Of a stretch of DNA of 44,883 nt, positions 1-8,352 are shown piece by piece. The translations under genes and the position numbers were made by a program. The stretch lies in contig JAICWP010000031.1 of assembly GCA_025934735.1 (NCBI GenBank), positions 1 to 44,883 on the forward strand, in the 5' to 3' direction. Within the stretch, counting starts at the first letter, position 1. The number at the start of each line of letters is the position of its first letter. Under the pieces are notes generated by a model, which had not been told where the DNA came from, did not search any database, and was given only the letters and a program-made list of their open reading frames with translations. The stretch comes from Terriglobales bacterium (GTDB lineage Bacteria; Acidobacteriota; Terriglobia; Terriglobales; Acidobacteriaceae).

Positions 1-1
1 C

Positions 2-115
2 GCCCCTACGGGGCTCGCGTTCCTGGCTATTCGGTTGCCCAGGACTTCCGTCCTGGGCTTTACTATGTCGCGCCTGTGGCGCTGGCCCGGTGATGCATAA
101 TGCGGCGCTGCGCGA
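2..115 (+). repeat. Three-hairpin dispersed repeat, family A copy 1
   Basis: Three consecutive small stem-loops: GCCCC-TAC-GGGGC (2-14), CCCAGGAC-TTCC-GTCCTGGG (38-57) and GCGCC-TGT-GGCGC (70-82). Hairpins 2 and 3 are joined by a conserved CTTTACTATGTC-like linker. A further 30 nt or so (TGATGCATAATGCGGCGC and neighbours) is shared only with copy 2. The paired positions co-vary with the copies at 3855 and 24760, so the structure appears to be maintained. What the element does is unknown; it could be a REP-like mobile unit or a structured RNA. Confidence 0.75.
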
Positions 116-159
116 ATAATGCTGGAGGGTAGCTCACACGCCAATTCACCTGATTCGAC

Positions 160-196
160 CATGCTGAGGGGGTTCAGCGCCGAAGCATCTCGCTGC
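160..196 (-). repeat. Dispersed repeat family B, copy 1
   Basis: On the minus strand this reads as a diverged copy of the element at 12874-12918, sharing GCGAGATGCTTCG, a GGCTGAA-like centre and CTCAGCATG. Similarity is by eye, about 30 of 37 positions. The centre of the better copies is a small palindrome of the GGGCTAAAGCCC type. Confidence 0.55.
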
Positions 197-232
197 GACT
201 CTCTGATTAGCGCGCTGGACGGTTCGTATCAG

Positions 233-252
233 GGCACGCCTTCAGGCGTGCC
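233..252. repeat. Perfect 8-bp inverted repeat
   Basis: Arms GGCACGCC and GGCGTGCC are separated by TTCA. There is no T-run on either side, so this is not a classical intrinsic terminator. It lies between two family A copies and is probably another small dispersed hairpin. Confidence 0.5.
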
Positions 253-296
253 GTAGAGAGCCGGAGAGGAATACGGCTTTAGCCGCTGTGGGTGCC

Positions 297-395
297 GCCC
301 CTACGGGGCTCGCATTCATTGCCATCCGGTTACCCAGGACTTCCGTCCTGGGCTTTACTATGCCGCGCCTGCGGCGCTGGTCGATGATGCATTAT
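297..395 (+). repeat. Three-hairpin dispersed repeat, family A copy 2
   Basis: Same layout as copy 1: GCCCC-TAC-GGGGC (297-309), the CCCAGGAC/GTCCTGGG hairpin, then GCGCC-TGC-GGCGC (365-377), followed by the extra TGATGCATTATGCGGCGC tail seen only in copies 1 and 2. The two copies are near-identical and about 295 bp apart, which suggests recent local duplication. Confidence 0.75.
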
Positions 396-490
396 GCGGC
401 GCGTTGCGAAAATGTAAGGACCTGAGACATAAGGAATGGAGAACCGTGGTCGCAGCAAGGTTTTGCCCGGAATCGTGGCGAACCATTTGA

Positions 491-2224
491 CTAGGAGCGG
501 CGGACAAGATGGAGCTTGCGAGGGAGCCCGTATTCATCGTCAGCGGCATCGTTCTGGGAAGAGCCAGAATGGGAGTTCCCCTGAGCCAGGGCGGGGATAG
601 GCTGGCCCGGCGTGGGCGCGGTGAGGAAGAAGGACCAGGCGGCGGCCAGCAGGAAGAAGATGACAATAAAGGGTCGGTTAGAGGCGATGAAGCCGAGCAG
701 CAAATCGCTCCAGCTGACGTAAGAGGGCGGAAGCTCGGTGCTGCCCGCGGGCGGCAGCACGCTTACGGAACGCAGGCTGGAATCAAGCGCGGCCGCGGAC
801 TGAGACGGAGAAGCCACGCCGCTCAAGCCATTGATGTAGGCGGCAATTCCATCATAAAGAGCCTGAGCAATGCGCTGGCGATAGTCGGAATTTTTGAGAT
901 TGTCCTCGTCATTGGGATTGCTCATGAACGAGATCTCGGTAAGGATGGCGGGCATGGCAGCGCCGGTGAGCACGATGAAAGGCGCTTCGCGGACGCCGCG
1001 GTTGCGCTCACCGGGAAGGTCGTGGGCGAGAGCAGACTGGACGTCGTCGGCAAACTCGTGGGATTCGGCAGTACGATTCTGCTGGGCGATTTTCTGCACC
1101 AAGTCGCGCAATTCGCTGACGGGACGGCGGGATACGGTGTTCTCGCGGGCGGCTACTTCCAGGGATTCGGGCGAGGTGGTGAAGTTCAGGAAGTAAGTTT
1201 CGACGCCGCGCGCATCGCGATCGGGACTGGAATTGGCGTGGATGGAGACAAACAGGTCCGCGCCCTCGCGATTAGCAATGGAGGTGCGGGCTTCCAGGGG
1301 AAGGTAGCGGTCGGTAGCGCGAGTATAGATAACTTCAGCGCCCAAACCCTGCAGCAACTTGCCCAGGCGCAGGCCCACGTCCAGCACAAGGTCTTTTTCA
1401 AAAAGGCCGCTGGCGCTCATGGTGCCGTGATCGTCGCCGCCGTGGCCGGGGTCAATGACAATTTTGCCGATCTTGAGCCCCAGCGCCCGAATCAAAGACC
1501 GCTCGCCGTTGCTGTTGGGTCTGGCCTCATGAATGTTGGCGAGATTGGGCTTGGCAGCCTCCTCGGAGGGCGCAACCTGCACCAGTTCCACTCCGGGACT
1601 ATTACTACTGCCCACCACCTTGGGCGGATCCACGCTGGCGATGACAGGAGCAAGCACCTGGGGACTGGGGGCCTTCTCTTTTCTTGCCTGAGCAGTGGCG
1701 CCGTGGAAAGTGATTTCCAGGCGATAAGGATCCGGAACCAGGTTCACTGAATACTCGACAGGCCGGTCCAAGCCCAAGGTAATCCGGGTGGTCCCCCCTT
1801 CGGTGTCAGCAACGTCCATGCTGGTGAGGAAACCATCCTGGTCAATAAGTTGGTCCTCAAGCACGCCGCGGGCAAGGGTGACATTCTCTAAGTCGAAGTA
1901 AACACGTTCGGGGTCGATGAGATGAGCGAACTTGTAGCCCACCGGCCCATCCAGATCAATGGCCACGTGCGTAACTTCGGCGCTGGACCAATGGCGGATG
2001 TCCTTAATCTTGACCGGCTTGTCGCTGAGCTGAGCGGCAGATTGGGGGTTGCGTGAGCCGGATTTGGCGTGTTTTGGCGCGGACTTTTGGCCAGGCGCAG
2101 CGATCGCCTGCAAGCCCAAGAAGGCCAGTATCAAAGCGGCGAAGACGAGCAGTTTTGCCCGCGAAAATGGAAGTGGCTTGCGCAAATGCTTCAAGGCCCA
2201 ACCGGTTACACCCAATGTTGGCAC
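491..2224 (-). CDS. N-acetylmuramoyl-L-alanine amidase (AMIN + Amidase_3)
   Basis: Zinc-dependent amidase that cuts the amide bond between N-acetylmuramic acid and L-alanine in periplasmic peptidoglycan (AmiA/B/C type). A hydrophobic export or anchor segment lies at about 22-43. An AMIN domain follows at about 71-172, which in this family localises the enzyme to peptidoglycan or septal sites. Amidase_3 begins with KIVIDPGHGG at 254-263. Visible zinc and catalytic residues are H261, E276 (LFEKD), H329 (SIHAN) and E430 (TEISFMSN). Unusually, a further hydrophobic segment sits at 518-534 after the catalytic domain, followed by a polar tail, so both ends could be membrane-associated. The start is GTG with no clear ribosome binding site, so the exact N-terminus is uncertain. 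It starts 26 bp after the acyl-CoA ligase stop and may be co-transcribed with it, although the functions look unrelated. Confidence 0.9.
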   Translation of the reverse strand: MPTLGVTGWALKHLRKPLPFSRAKLLVFAALILAFLGLQAIAAPGQKSAPKHAKSGSRNPQSAAQLSDKPVKIKDIRHWSSAEVTHVAIDLDGPVGYKFAHLIDPERVYFDLENVTLARGVLEDQLIDQDGFLTSMDVADTEGGTTRITLGLDRPVEYSVNLVPDPYRLEITFHGATAQARKEKAPSPQVLAPVIASVDPPKVVGSSNSPGVELVQVAPSEEAAKPNLANIHEARPNSNGERSLIRALGLKIGKIVIDPGHGGDDHGTMSASGLFEKDLVLDVGLRLGKLLQGLGAEVIYTRATDRYLPLEARTSIANREGADLFVSIHANSSPDRDARGVETYFLNFTTSPESLEVAARENTVSRRPVSELRDLVQKIAQQNRTAESHEFADDVQSALAHDLPGERNRGVREAPFIVLTGAAMPAILTEISFMSNPNDEDNLKNSDYRQRIAQALYDGIAAYINGLSGVASPSQSAAALDSSLRSVSVLPPAGSTELPPSYVSWSDLLLGFIASNRPFIVIFFLLAAAWSFFLTAPTPGQPIPALAQGNSHSGSSQNDAADDEYGLPRKLHLVRRS

Positions 2225-2250
2225 ACAGTTTATACCCGGAGGAGCTGAAT

Positions 2251-3849
2251 TTAAACGGCACGTTCGGGTGAGGCCGCTTGGACATGGCGCAATTTGAAGC
2301 GCTGGACCTTGCCGGTGGCGGTTTTGGGAAGCTCGGGGACAAATTCGACCCAGTGCGGCCGTTTGTGGGGGGCCAGCGTGGAGGAAACATGATCCTGCAG
2401 CTGGCGGGCGAGCTCTGGGGAGCCTAAACTGCCGTTGCTCAACACGATGTAGGCGGCGGGCTTGAGCAGTTGGTCGGGGTCCTGGCGGCCGATGACGGCG
2501 GCCTCTCGCACGATGGGGTTTTCGATAAGAGCGTTTTCGATCTCGATGGGGCTTACCCAGAGACCGTTGACCTTGAGCATATCGTCGGAGCGCCCGGCAT
2601 ACCAGAAGTACCCATCTTCATCCTGGTAATACTTATCCCCGGTGTAAAGCCAGTGGCCCTGGAAGGTGTCCTTGCTCTTCTCATGTTGATTCCAATAGCC
2701 GGCACAAACGGCGTCGCTCTTGATGAGCAGGTCGCCGATTTCGCCGGTGGCAACGGGGCAGCCATGCTCGTTCACCAGGCGGGCCTCGCAGCCGGGAATA
2801 ATCTGGCCGCTGGAGCCGAGGCGGACTGCGCGCGGGCGGTTAGCGATGAACATGTGCAGGGCTTCGGTAGAGCCAATGGCGTCGAGGATTTCAACTCCGA
2901 AGCGCTGCTGGAAGCGCTGAAAGATTGAGGCGGGCAGGGCCTCGCCGGCGGAAACCGCGTAACGCACGGAGGAGAGGTCAAATTCCGGGCCAGACTCGCG
3001 GTAGTGGGTGAGAAGGGCGGCGAAATTGGTGGGCACGGAATAGAACAGCGTGGGACGGTGGCGCTCGATGACGGCAAAGACGTCGGCGGGGCGAGGACGG
3101 TCGGGAAGCAGGATGCTGGTGCCGCCAACGGCCAGAGAAAAATAAAGTCCGTTGCCCAGGCCATAAGCGAAGAACAGCTTGGCGACGCTGAAGCAGCGGT
3201 CATCGGCGATCATGCCCAAGACACCCTTGGCGTAGAGTTCAGAGGTGACGACCATATCGTGCTGCAGGTGAATGCAGCCTTTCGGGAAGCCGGTGCTGCC
3301 GGAGGAGTAGAGCCAGAACGCAGGGTCATCCTTGCAGGTGTGGGCAGGATCCAGGTGAGGCGAGTTGTTAGCCAGCAGGGTAGCGAAAGAATGCATGCCG
3401 CCAGGAGCAGAGCCGACCACAATGATGTGCTGCAGGTAGCGCAGACGGTCGGCGGGAATGCGATGGATTTGGGGGAGCAACTGCTCATGGACAATGGCGA
3501 CACGGGCGCGGCAGTCATTCAGCAAGAAGGTGTAGTCGTCGGGCTTGAGGAGGGTGTTAACGGGGACGGCGACGGCGCCAATCTTGATGGTGCCAAAGAA
3601 GCTGTAGGCGAATTCGGGAGTGTCGAGCAGAAGCAGCAGAACGCGTTCTTCGGGGCGAACATCAAGCCCCAGGAGAGCGTTGCCTAGGCGGTTAACGCGC
3701 TCCTGCAGTTGGGCATAGGTGACGCATTCCTCACCACATTCGATGGCGATCTTGGTGGAGCGGCCTTCAGGGACGTGGCGGTCAACGAAATAGGCGGCGG
3801 CATTGAATTCCTGGGGCAGATCCGACGCGGGGTTGGGGGGATGAGACAT
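2251..3849 (-). CDS. Benzoate-CoA ligase family acyl-CoA synthetase
   Basis: ANL-superfamily enzyme that activates a carboxylic acid to its acyl-AMP and then to the CoA thioester. The ATP-binding loop is YSSGSTGFPKG at 181-191, motif A5 is GSTEA at 326-330, the TGD and YAGRSDDMLKVNG hinge region spans about 403-429, and the catalytic lysine of the C-terminal lobe is K514 in KTATGKVQR. The FFAYGLGNGLYF segment (226-237) and the length of 532 residues are typical of the benzoate/4-hydroxybenzoate-CoA ligase family, but the true acid substrate cannot be read from sequence. No ring-reducing or ring-opening genes are nearby. No signal peptide, so it is cytoplasmic. The 5' leader is unusual: a family A repeat begins only 5 bp upstream of the ATG and no Shine-Dalgarno is visible. 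Confidence 0.85.
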   Translation of the reverse strand: MSHPPNPASDLPQEFNAAAYFVDRHVPEGRSTKIAIECGEECVTYAQLQERVNRLGNALLGLDVRPEERVLLLLLDTPEFAYSFFGTIKIGAVAVPVNTLLKPDDYTFLLNDCRARVAIVHEQLLPQIHRIPADRLRYLQHIIVVGSAPGGMHSFATLLANNSPHLDPAHTCKDDPAFWLYSSGSTGFPKGCIHLQHDMVVTSELYAKGVLGMIADDRCFSVAKLFFAYGLGNGLYFSLAVGGTSILLPDRPRPADVFAVIERHRPTLFYSVPTNFAALLTHYRESGPEFDLSSVRYAVSAGEALPASIFQRFQQRFGVEILDAIGSTEALHMFIANRPRAVRLGSSGQIIPGCEARLVNEHGCPVATGEIGDLLIKSDAVCAGYWNQHEKSKDTFQGHWLYTGDKYYQDEDGYFWYAGRSDDMLKVNGLWVSPIEIENALIENPIVREAAVIGRQDPDQLLKPAAYIVLSNGSLGSPELARQLQDHVSSTLAPHKRPHWVEFVPELPKTATGKVQRFKLRHVQAASPERAV

Positions 3850-3854
3850 GTGTC

Positions 3855-3935
3855 GTCCCTACGGGACTCGGCTCTCTCTTTTTTGCCGTTACCCAGGACT
3901 TCCTCCTGGGCTCTACTATAGCGTCCCTGCGGGAC
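3855..3935 (+). repeat. Three-hairpin dispersed repeat, family A copy 3
   Basis: Hairpin 1 is GTCCC-TAC-GGGAC, hairpin 2 is CCCAGGA with TCCTGGG (one base shorter than in copy 1), and hairpin 3 is GTCCC-TGC-GGGAC. Relative to copy 1, both sides of stems 1 and 3 changed together. It forms the immediate upstream leader, in antisense orientation, of the acyl-CoA ligase gene. Confidence 0.75.
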
Positions 3936-3988
3936 TGATTTTAACGAACCAACGAGCGGCTCGATGCGGCGGGAGTTGGGTGAGTGCC

Positions 3989-4030
3989 GTCCCTACGGGA
4001 TTTTGCGCACCCACCCAGGACGCGCCCCAG
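3989..4030 (+). repeat. Truncated family A repeat
   Basis: Contains GTCCC-TAC-GGGA and then only the left arm of hairpin 2 (CCCAGGACG), after a shortened spacer. It looks like a broken copy next to copy 3. Confidence 0.5.
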
Positions 4031-4177
4031 AAGCAAATCCATAGGTCCTTCGTTCGCGCTCGCTGCGCAAGCGCGGCTCGCTCTTACTCAGGATGACGCT
4101 GGTACAGTATCGCAAGATTAGTCGCAAGGCAAAACGCGTTTAGACCAACGACGCTGATACGAACTCACCACAAAAAC

Positions 4178-5032
4178 TCATTTCCGTTTGGAGGAGAGGG
4201 CCTCCTGCAGCGCGCGCCGCGTGTAGACCTGCGCCAAGTGGCGGCGGTAGTCCCCTGAGGCGTAATTGTCGCCCAGCGCTTCGACTTTGTCGGCTGCGTG
4301 TTTCGCCGCCTCGGCAATGGCGCTGGCCGGCTTGCCGCGCAGGGCATCTTCCACCGCGGTGGCGCGATAAGCAACTTCGGCCACGCCGGTGATGCCAATG
4401 GCGACGTCATCAATTTTGCCGGTCGCGCCGCGCACCACGGCGGCAACGCCCACTACGGCGTAACCGGAAGCGGGATGATGGAACTTCTTGTAAACCGTTC
4501 CCGAGCCGGCGGTCTTGGGCACGCGAATTTCGGTGATGATCTCGTCGGGGCGCAGGGCAGTGGTGAACATGCCGGTAAAGAAGCTGTGCGCGGGAATCAC
4601 ACGTTCGCCAGACTGGCTGGTGGCGACAATGTTGGCGTCGAGCGCAAGAATAGCCGCTGGGTAGTCGGCGGAAGGATGGGCCTGGGCGAGGCTGCCGCCG
4701 ATGGTGCCGCGGTTGCGTACCTGGATGTCTCCGATGTTACAGGCAGCCTGGGCGAGCAGCGGCGAGGACGCAAGCAGCAGGCGGGAAGCGGCCACGGCGG
4801 CATGGGTGGCCAGTGCGCCGATGCTGATGGTTTCGCCGGAATCACGGATGTAGTCGAGTCCGCCGATGCGGCCCAGATCAATCAGCAGCGCGGGGCTGGC
4901 GAGGCGCAACTTCATGGCGGGCAGCAGGCTATGGCCGCCGGCCAGCAGTTTGGCGTCTTCGCGGGAAGCGAGCAAGGTGATGGCTTCGTTCAGGGTTTTG
5001 GGCGATTCGTAGTCGAACGATGCCGGAATCAT
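4178..5032 (-). CDS. Molybdenum hydroxylase FAD-binding (medium) subunit, CoxM-like
   Basis: FAD subunit of a xanthine-dehydrogenase/CO-dehydrogenase-type heterotrimer; it passes electrons from the 2Fe-2S subunit to the acceptor. The two FAD pyrophosphate-binding motifs are AGGHS (31-35) and TIGGSLAQAHPSAD (110-123), followed by the CO_deh_flav_C region from about 178. At 284 residues it is the usual CoxM length. It lacks the roughly 40-residue 4Fe-4S insertion of the HcrB subunit of 4-hydroxybenzoyl-CoA reductase; the only cysteine is C98. The ATG overlaps the end of the large-subunit gene by 4 bp, implying translational coupling. Last gene of the S-L-M operon. Confidence 0.9.
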   Translation of the reverse strand: MIPASFDYESPKTLNEAITLLASREDAKLLAGGHSLLPAMKLRLASPALLIDLGRIGGLDYIRDSGETISIGALATHAAVAASRLLLASSPLLAQAACNIGDIQVRNRGTIGGSLAQAHPSADYPAAILALDANIVATSQSGERVIPAHSFFTGMFTTALRPDEIITEIRVPKTAGSGTVYKKFHHPASGYAVVGVAAVVRGATGKIDDVAIGITGVAEVAYRATAVEDALRGKPASAIAEAAKHAADKVEALGDNYASGDYRRHLAQVYTRRALQEALSSKRK

Positions 5033-7446
5033 GCGGTCCTCCTGGCAGTGCGGGCGGATTTGGCTGTGGTTGCGGCCGGTGGGGGAACTGCGGCCTGGGC
5101 GGCGGCGATGGCGCGCCAGACGCGCTCGGGCTTGAGCGGCATATCAATGTTGGTGATGCCGAGGGGTGACAGCGCGTCACACACCGCGTTGACCATGCAG
5201 GGGGTGGAGGCGATGGTGCCGGCTTCGCCCACTCCCTTCACGCCCATGGGATTCACCGGAGTGGGCGTTACGGTGCGATCGAGGATGAACTCAGGAATGT
5301 GGGCCGCTTTAGGAACGGCGTAATCCATGAGCGAGCCGGTGATGGGCTGGCCGTCCTCGTTGTAGACCATTTCCTCATACAGGGCCTGGCTCAAGCCCTG
5401 GGCGATGCCGCCCTGCACCTGGCCATCCACCAGCATGGGGTTGATGACATTGCCGCAATCATCCACGGCGACGTACTTCTCGATCTTGATTTCGCCGGTT
5501 TCGGGGTCCACCTCCACCGCGCAGATGTGGGTGCCGAAGGGGAAAGTGAAGTTGGAAGGCTCGAAGAAGTGGGTAGCTTCCATGCCGGGCTCGAAGCCGG
5601 CAGGAATGCTGCGGGCCGTGTAGGCGGCGAGGATAATCTCGCCCCAGGGCATGGACTTCTTAGCATTGCCCTTTACGCCAACGCGCCCGTGAGCGATCAC
5701 GATATCGGCGGGCTTGGCGCCGAGCAGGTGCGCGGCGAGGGCGGCGATTTTTATTTTCAGTTTTTCAACAGCGTAATAGACCGCGGTGCCGCCGACTGCA
5801 GTGCCGCGGCTGCCGAAGGTGCCGATGCCATAGGGCACAGCCAGCGTGTCGCCATGAATGATGGTGATGTCATCGGGATTGATGCCGAGCTGATCGGCGA
5901 CCAACTGGGCGAAGGTGGTTTCCTGTCCCTGGCCGTGCGGGGAAGCGCCCGTGAGCACGGTGACTTTGCCGGTGGGCTCGATGCGGACGGTGGCGCTTTC
6001 CCATCCGCCCGCCGGGGTGGCAGCGGAAGGGCCGATGGCGCAGATTTCGACGTAAGTGGAGACGCCGACGCCGTAATACTTGCCCTGCTTCCAACCGGCC
6101 TTTTGGCGGGCACGCAGCTTGTCATAGCCAGCAAGCTGCAGGGCGCGCTTGAGGCTCTGCTGATAATTGGCGGAGTCATAGAGCAGGCCGGCGGCGGTGG
6201 TGAAGGGGAACTCCCTGGGCTGGGGGAAATTCTTGCTGCGGAACTTAGCGGCATCCAGGTTAAGTTCGCGAGCGGCGCAGTCCATGATGCGCTCGATGTC
6301 GTAGGCGGCCTCGGGACGGCCGGCGCCGCGATAGGCGTCAGTGGACATCTTGTTAGTGAACACCCCGACGATTTCGCAGTCGAAGGCAGGAATCTTGTAG
6401 CACCCGGGGAGCATAAGGGCCGTCAGTTGCGGGATGAGAGGCGTGAGCAGCTGGTGGTAAGCGCCCATATCAGCCAGGACCTTGGCGCGCAGGCCGAGGA
6501 TGGTGCCGTCCTTCTTGAGCGCGAGTTCAAGGTAGTTGATGGTGTCGCGGCCATGAATGGTGACCATCAGGCTTTCGCGGCGGGTTTCCGTCCACTTAAC
6601 GGGACGGGCGAGCTTCATTGATAGCCAGGGAACCACGCCATCCTCAGCGTAAACGTTGAGCTTGCTGCCAAAGCCGCCACCGACTTCGGGTGCGATGACG
6701 CGCACGGCAGGTTCTGGCAGGCCCACCATAATGGCTACCTGAGTTCGGAGCAGGTGAGGGATCTGGGTGGAGGCCCAGATGGTGAGGCGGTTCTCACCGG
6801 GCAAATATTCGGCCACGACGGAACGGGGCTCCATGGCGGTGGGGGCCACACGCTGATTGATCAGGCGAACCTTCACGACGCGATCGGCCTTTTTGTAGGC
6901 GGCCTCAATGTCGCCGCTCTTCATGGCGTGAGTGAAAGCCTTGTTGGTGCCGAAGTCCTGGTAAATAAGGGCGCTTTCCTTTTGGAGAGCTTTTTCTATA
7001 TCCAGAACAACGGGGAGAGGCTCGTAATCCACGGCCACCATTTCAGCGGCGTCGCGGGCGGTGTAGGCGTCCTCGGCGACGACGACGGCCACGGGCTCGC
7101 CGACATAGCGCACGCGTCCCTTGGCGAGGGCGGGGTGGGCAGGAATTTTGAGGTCGGGCATCTGCATGGCGCAGGGGATCATGCCCAAGCCTTCAATGTC
7201 GGCGGAGGTGATCACCGTCAGCACGCCGGGTTGGGAGCGGGCCGCCTCAGTATTGATGGAAGCAATGCGGGCGTGAGCGTGGGGCGAGCGGACGAAGACG
7301 CAGTGGACCAGGCGGGGCAGTTTGATGTCGTCGGTGTAATGGCTGATGCCGCGAACCAGTCGCGGATCCTCTTTGCGTTTGAAGCGCTTGCCCACCCACT
7401 GCCCGTTGGCTTTAGCTTTGCCGTTGTTTTTTCCGTTGCTGGCCAT
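5029..7446 (-). CDS. Molybdenum hydroxylase large (Moco) subunit, CoxL form II-like
   Basis: Catalytic subunit binding the molybdopterin-cytosine-dinucleotide cofactor. It has the a/b hammerhead fold at about 27-145, GGGFGSK at 256-262, the active-site loop AYRGAGR at 371-377, and the conserved catalytic Glu in GVGEAG (E741). AYRGAGR marks the form II or generic aldehyde/aromatic hydroxylase group. True form I CO dehydrogenases carry a Cys-containing AYXCSFR loop, so CO oxidation should not be assumed. Length (805 aa) is normal; the tail after about 780 is Ala/Thr/Arg-rich. A GAGGTGATCC ribosome binding site precedes the ATG. It follows the small-subunit gene by 12 bp. No XdhC/CoxD/CoxF/MobA maturation gene is present in this window. 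Confidence 0.92.
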   Translation of the reverse strand: MASNGKNNGKAKANGQWVGKRFKRKEDPRLVRGISHYTDDIKLPRLVHCVFVRSPHAHARIASINTEAARSQPGVLTVITSADIEGLGMIPCAMQMPDLKIPAHPALAKGRVRYVGEPVAVVVAEDAYTARDAAEMVAVDYEPLPVVLDIEKALQKESALIYQDFGTNKAFTHAMKSGDIEAAYKKADRVVKVRLINQRVAPTAMEPRSVVAEYLPGENRLTIWASTQIPHLLRTQVAIMVGLPEPAVRVIAPEVGGGFGSKLNVYAEDGVVPWLSMKLARPVKWTETRRESLMVTIHGRDTINYLELALKKDGTILGLRAKVLADMGAYHQLLTPLIPQLTALMLPGCYKIPAFDCEIVGVFTNKMSTDAYRGAGRPEAAYDIERIMDCAARELNLDAAKFRSKNFPQPREFPFTTAAGLLYDSANYQQSLKRALQLAGYDKLRARQKAGWKQGKYYGVGVSTYVEICAIGPSAATPAGGWESATVRIEPTGKVTVLTGASPHGQGQETTFAQLVADQLGINPDDITIIHGDTLAVPYGIGTFGSRGTAVGGTAVYYAVEKLKIKIAALAAHLLGAKPADIVIAHGRVGVKGNAKKSMPWGEIILAAYTARSIPAGFEPGMEATHFFEPSNFTFPFGTHICAVEVDPETGEIKIEKYVAVDDCGNVINPMLVDGQVQGGIAQGLSQALYEEMVYNEDGQPITGSLMDYAVPKAAHIPEFILDRTVTPTPVNPMGVKGVGEAGTIASTPCMVNAVCDALSPLGITNIDMPLKPERVWRAIAAAQAAVPPPAATTAKSARTARRTA

Positions 7447-7458
7447 GGATCACCTCGA

Positions 7459-7959
7459 TCAATCGGCGGCGCGCGCCGCGGCGCGCTGGCGCTGGTTCAT
7501 TTTGCGAGAGGCTGCTTTGACGGCGTTGACGATGTGCTGGTAGCCGGTGCAGCGGCAGAGATTGCCGCCAATGCCATCGCGGATTTCCTGTTCGCTGGGG
7601 GAAGCGTTCTGCTGCAGCAGGTCATGGGCGCACAGGATCATGCCCGGGGTGCAGTAGCCGCACTGCAGGCCGTGTTCCTCCCAGAAAGCTTCCTGGATGG
7701 GGTGCAGGTTCTCGCTGGCCGCCAATCCCTCAATGGTGGTGATGGAGCGTCCGTCAGCTTGAACCGCCAGCACGGTGCAGGACTTGACCGCCATGCCATC
7801 GAGCAGGACGGTACAGGCGCCGCAGAGGGAAGTTTCGCAGCCGATGTGAGTTCCGGTGAGCCCGGCGACCTCGCGCAGGAAATGGACCAGCAGCAGGCGG
7901 GGTTCGACTTCAGCGCGATGCTCGGCGCCGTTAATGACGATGCGGACGTTCTTCTTCAT
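7459..7959 (-). CDS. Molybdenum hydroxylase 2Fe-2S (small) subunit, CoxS-like
   Basis: Iron-sulfur subunit that relays electrons from Moco to FAD. The N-terminal plant-type ferredoxin domain carries cluster ligands C41, C46, C49 and C61 ([10 protein letters not shown]). The C-terminal helical domain carries C100, C103, C135 and C137 (CGYC and CRC). All eight cluster cysteines are present and the length of 166 residues is standard. It is the first gene of the operon, so the promoter should lie between it and the mechanosensitive-channel gene. That gap also contains the stump of a TonB-dependent receptor read in the opposite direction. Confidence 0.93.
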   Translation of the reverse strand: MKKNVRIVINGAEHRAEVEPRLLLVHFLREVAGLTGTHIGCETSLCGACTVLLDGMAVKSCTVLAVQADGRSITTIEGLAASENLHPIQEAFWEEHGLQCGYCTPGMILCAHDLLQQNASPSEQEIRDGIGGNLCRCTGYQHIVNAVKAASRKMNQRQRAAARAAD

Positions 7960-8066
7960 ATGGCCCCCAGGAGTGAGAAGGTGAGGCAGGGGTGCAGACC
8001 AACGGGGGGCAACGATAGCAAAAGGGGAGGCCTATTTACAAGTGGAGCGGATGCACCGAGGGTGGG

Positions 8067-8243
8067 CTGAACCTCGCGAGTTTTCAGCAGAACGCGGTGG
8101 AGAACGTGCAATACACCACTGCGGAGATCGGCTCCACTAATAACTGGATTGCCACCCCGAACCCGCAATTTGGAGCGGGCCTGGCCATGGCGCCGCGCTA
8201 CGGGTCGCGAGCATTTCAGTTCTCGACGAGGTTCAGCTTCTAA
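8067..8243 (+). pseudogene. 3' stump of a TonB-dependent receptor
   Basis: Conceptual translation gives about 58 residues ending in APRYGSRAFQFSTRFSF and then TAA. This is the form of the last beta-strand of Oar-like TonB receptors: basic residue, alternating hydrophobics, terminal Phe. The intact receptor that ends at 37202 finishes with ...MRQIEFALRFQF. The frame is open back to about 8019 but has no start, no signal peptide and no barrel. It is best read as the leftover 3' end of a deleted receptor. A chance match is possible, since only the last 20 or so residues are diagnostic. Confidence 0.55.
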
Positions 8244-8352
8244 GAGAACGCTATGCCCTAATGTGTTTCCCAACATGGGGCCTGACTCTTCGCAATGGAC
8301 AGTTCCGGGCCCCGAGGCTGGTTCGGGCATACTACAATGACCTAAACCGCCC

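Larger units (their letters stand above)
1..490. other. Non-coding stretch packed with short hairpin repeats
   Basis: I see no credible gene here. The stretch holds two copies of the three-hairpin repeat (family A), one reverse-oriented copy of a second dispersed repeat (family B), a perfect 8-bp hairpin and a small GGCTTTAGCC palindrome. It lies downstream of the amidase gene, which is read toward it. The whole stretch looks like a landing zone for small dispersed elements rather than the 5' region of a gene. The real limits of the region are unknown because the window starts inside it. Confidence 0.7.
3850..4177. other. Non-coding gap with family A repeats
   Basis: No gene seen. Besides the full and partial family A copies, it holds a CTTCGTTCGCGCTCGCTG / CTCAGGATGACG stretch (about 4046-4100). 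The latter resembles the 3' part of family B (CTCAGCATGACG). The rest carries nothing I recognise. Confidence 0.55.

Noticed and set aside
4178-5032. Identification as the HcrB subunit of 4-hydroxybenzoyl-CoA reductase
   Set aside because: The cysteine-rich 4Fe-4S insertion is missing; only one Cys is present and the length is that of ordinary CoxM.
5029-7446. Identification as a genuine (form I) CO dehydrogenase
   Set aside because: The active-site loop is AYRGAGR, not the Cys-containing form I loop.
4298-8070. Long open frames on the plus strand across the molybdenum hydroxylase genes
   Set aside because: They are antisense to well-supported genes, are Gly/Ala/His-rich, match no family I recognise, and arise from high third-position GC.
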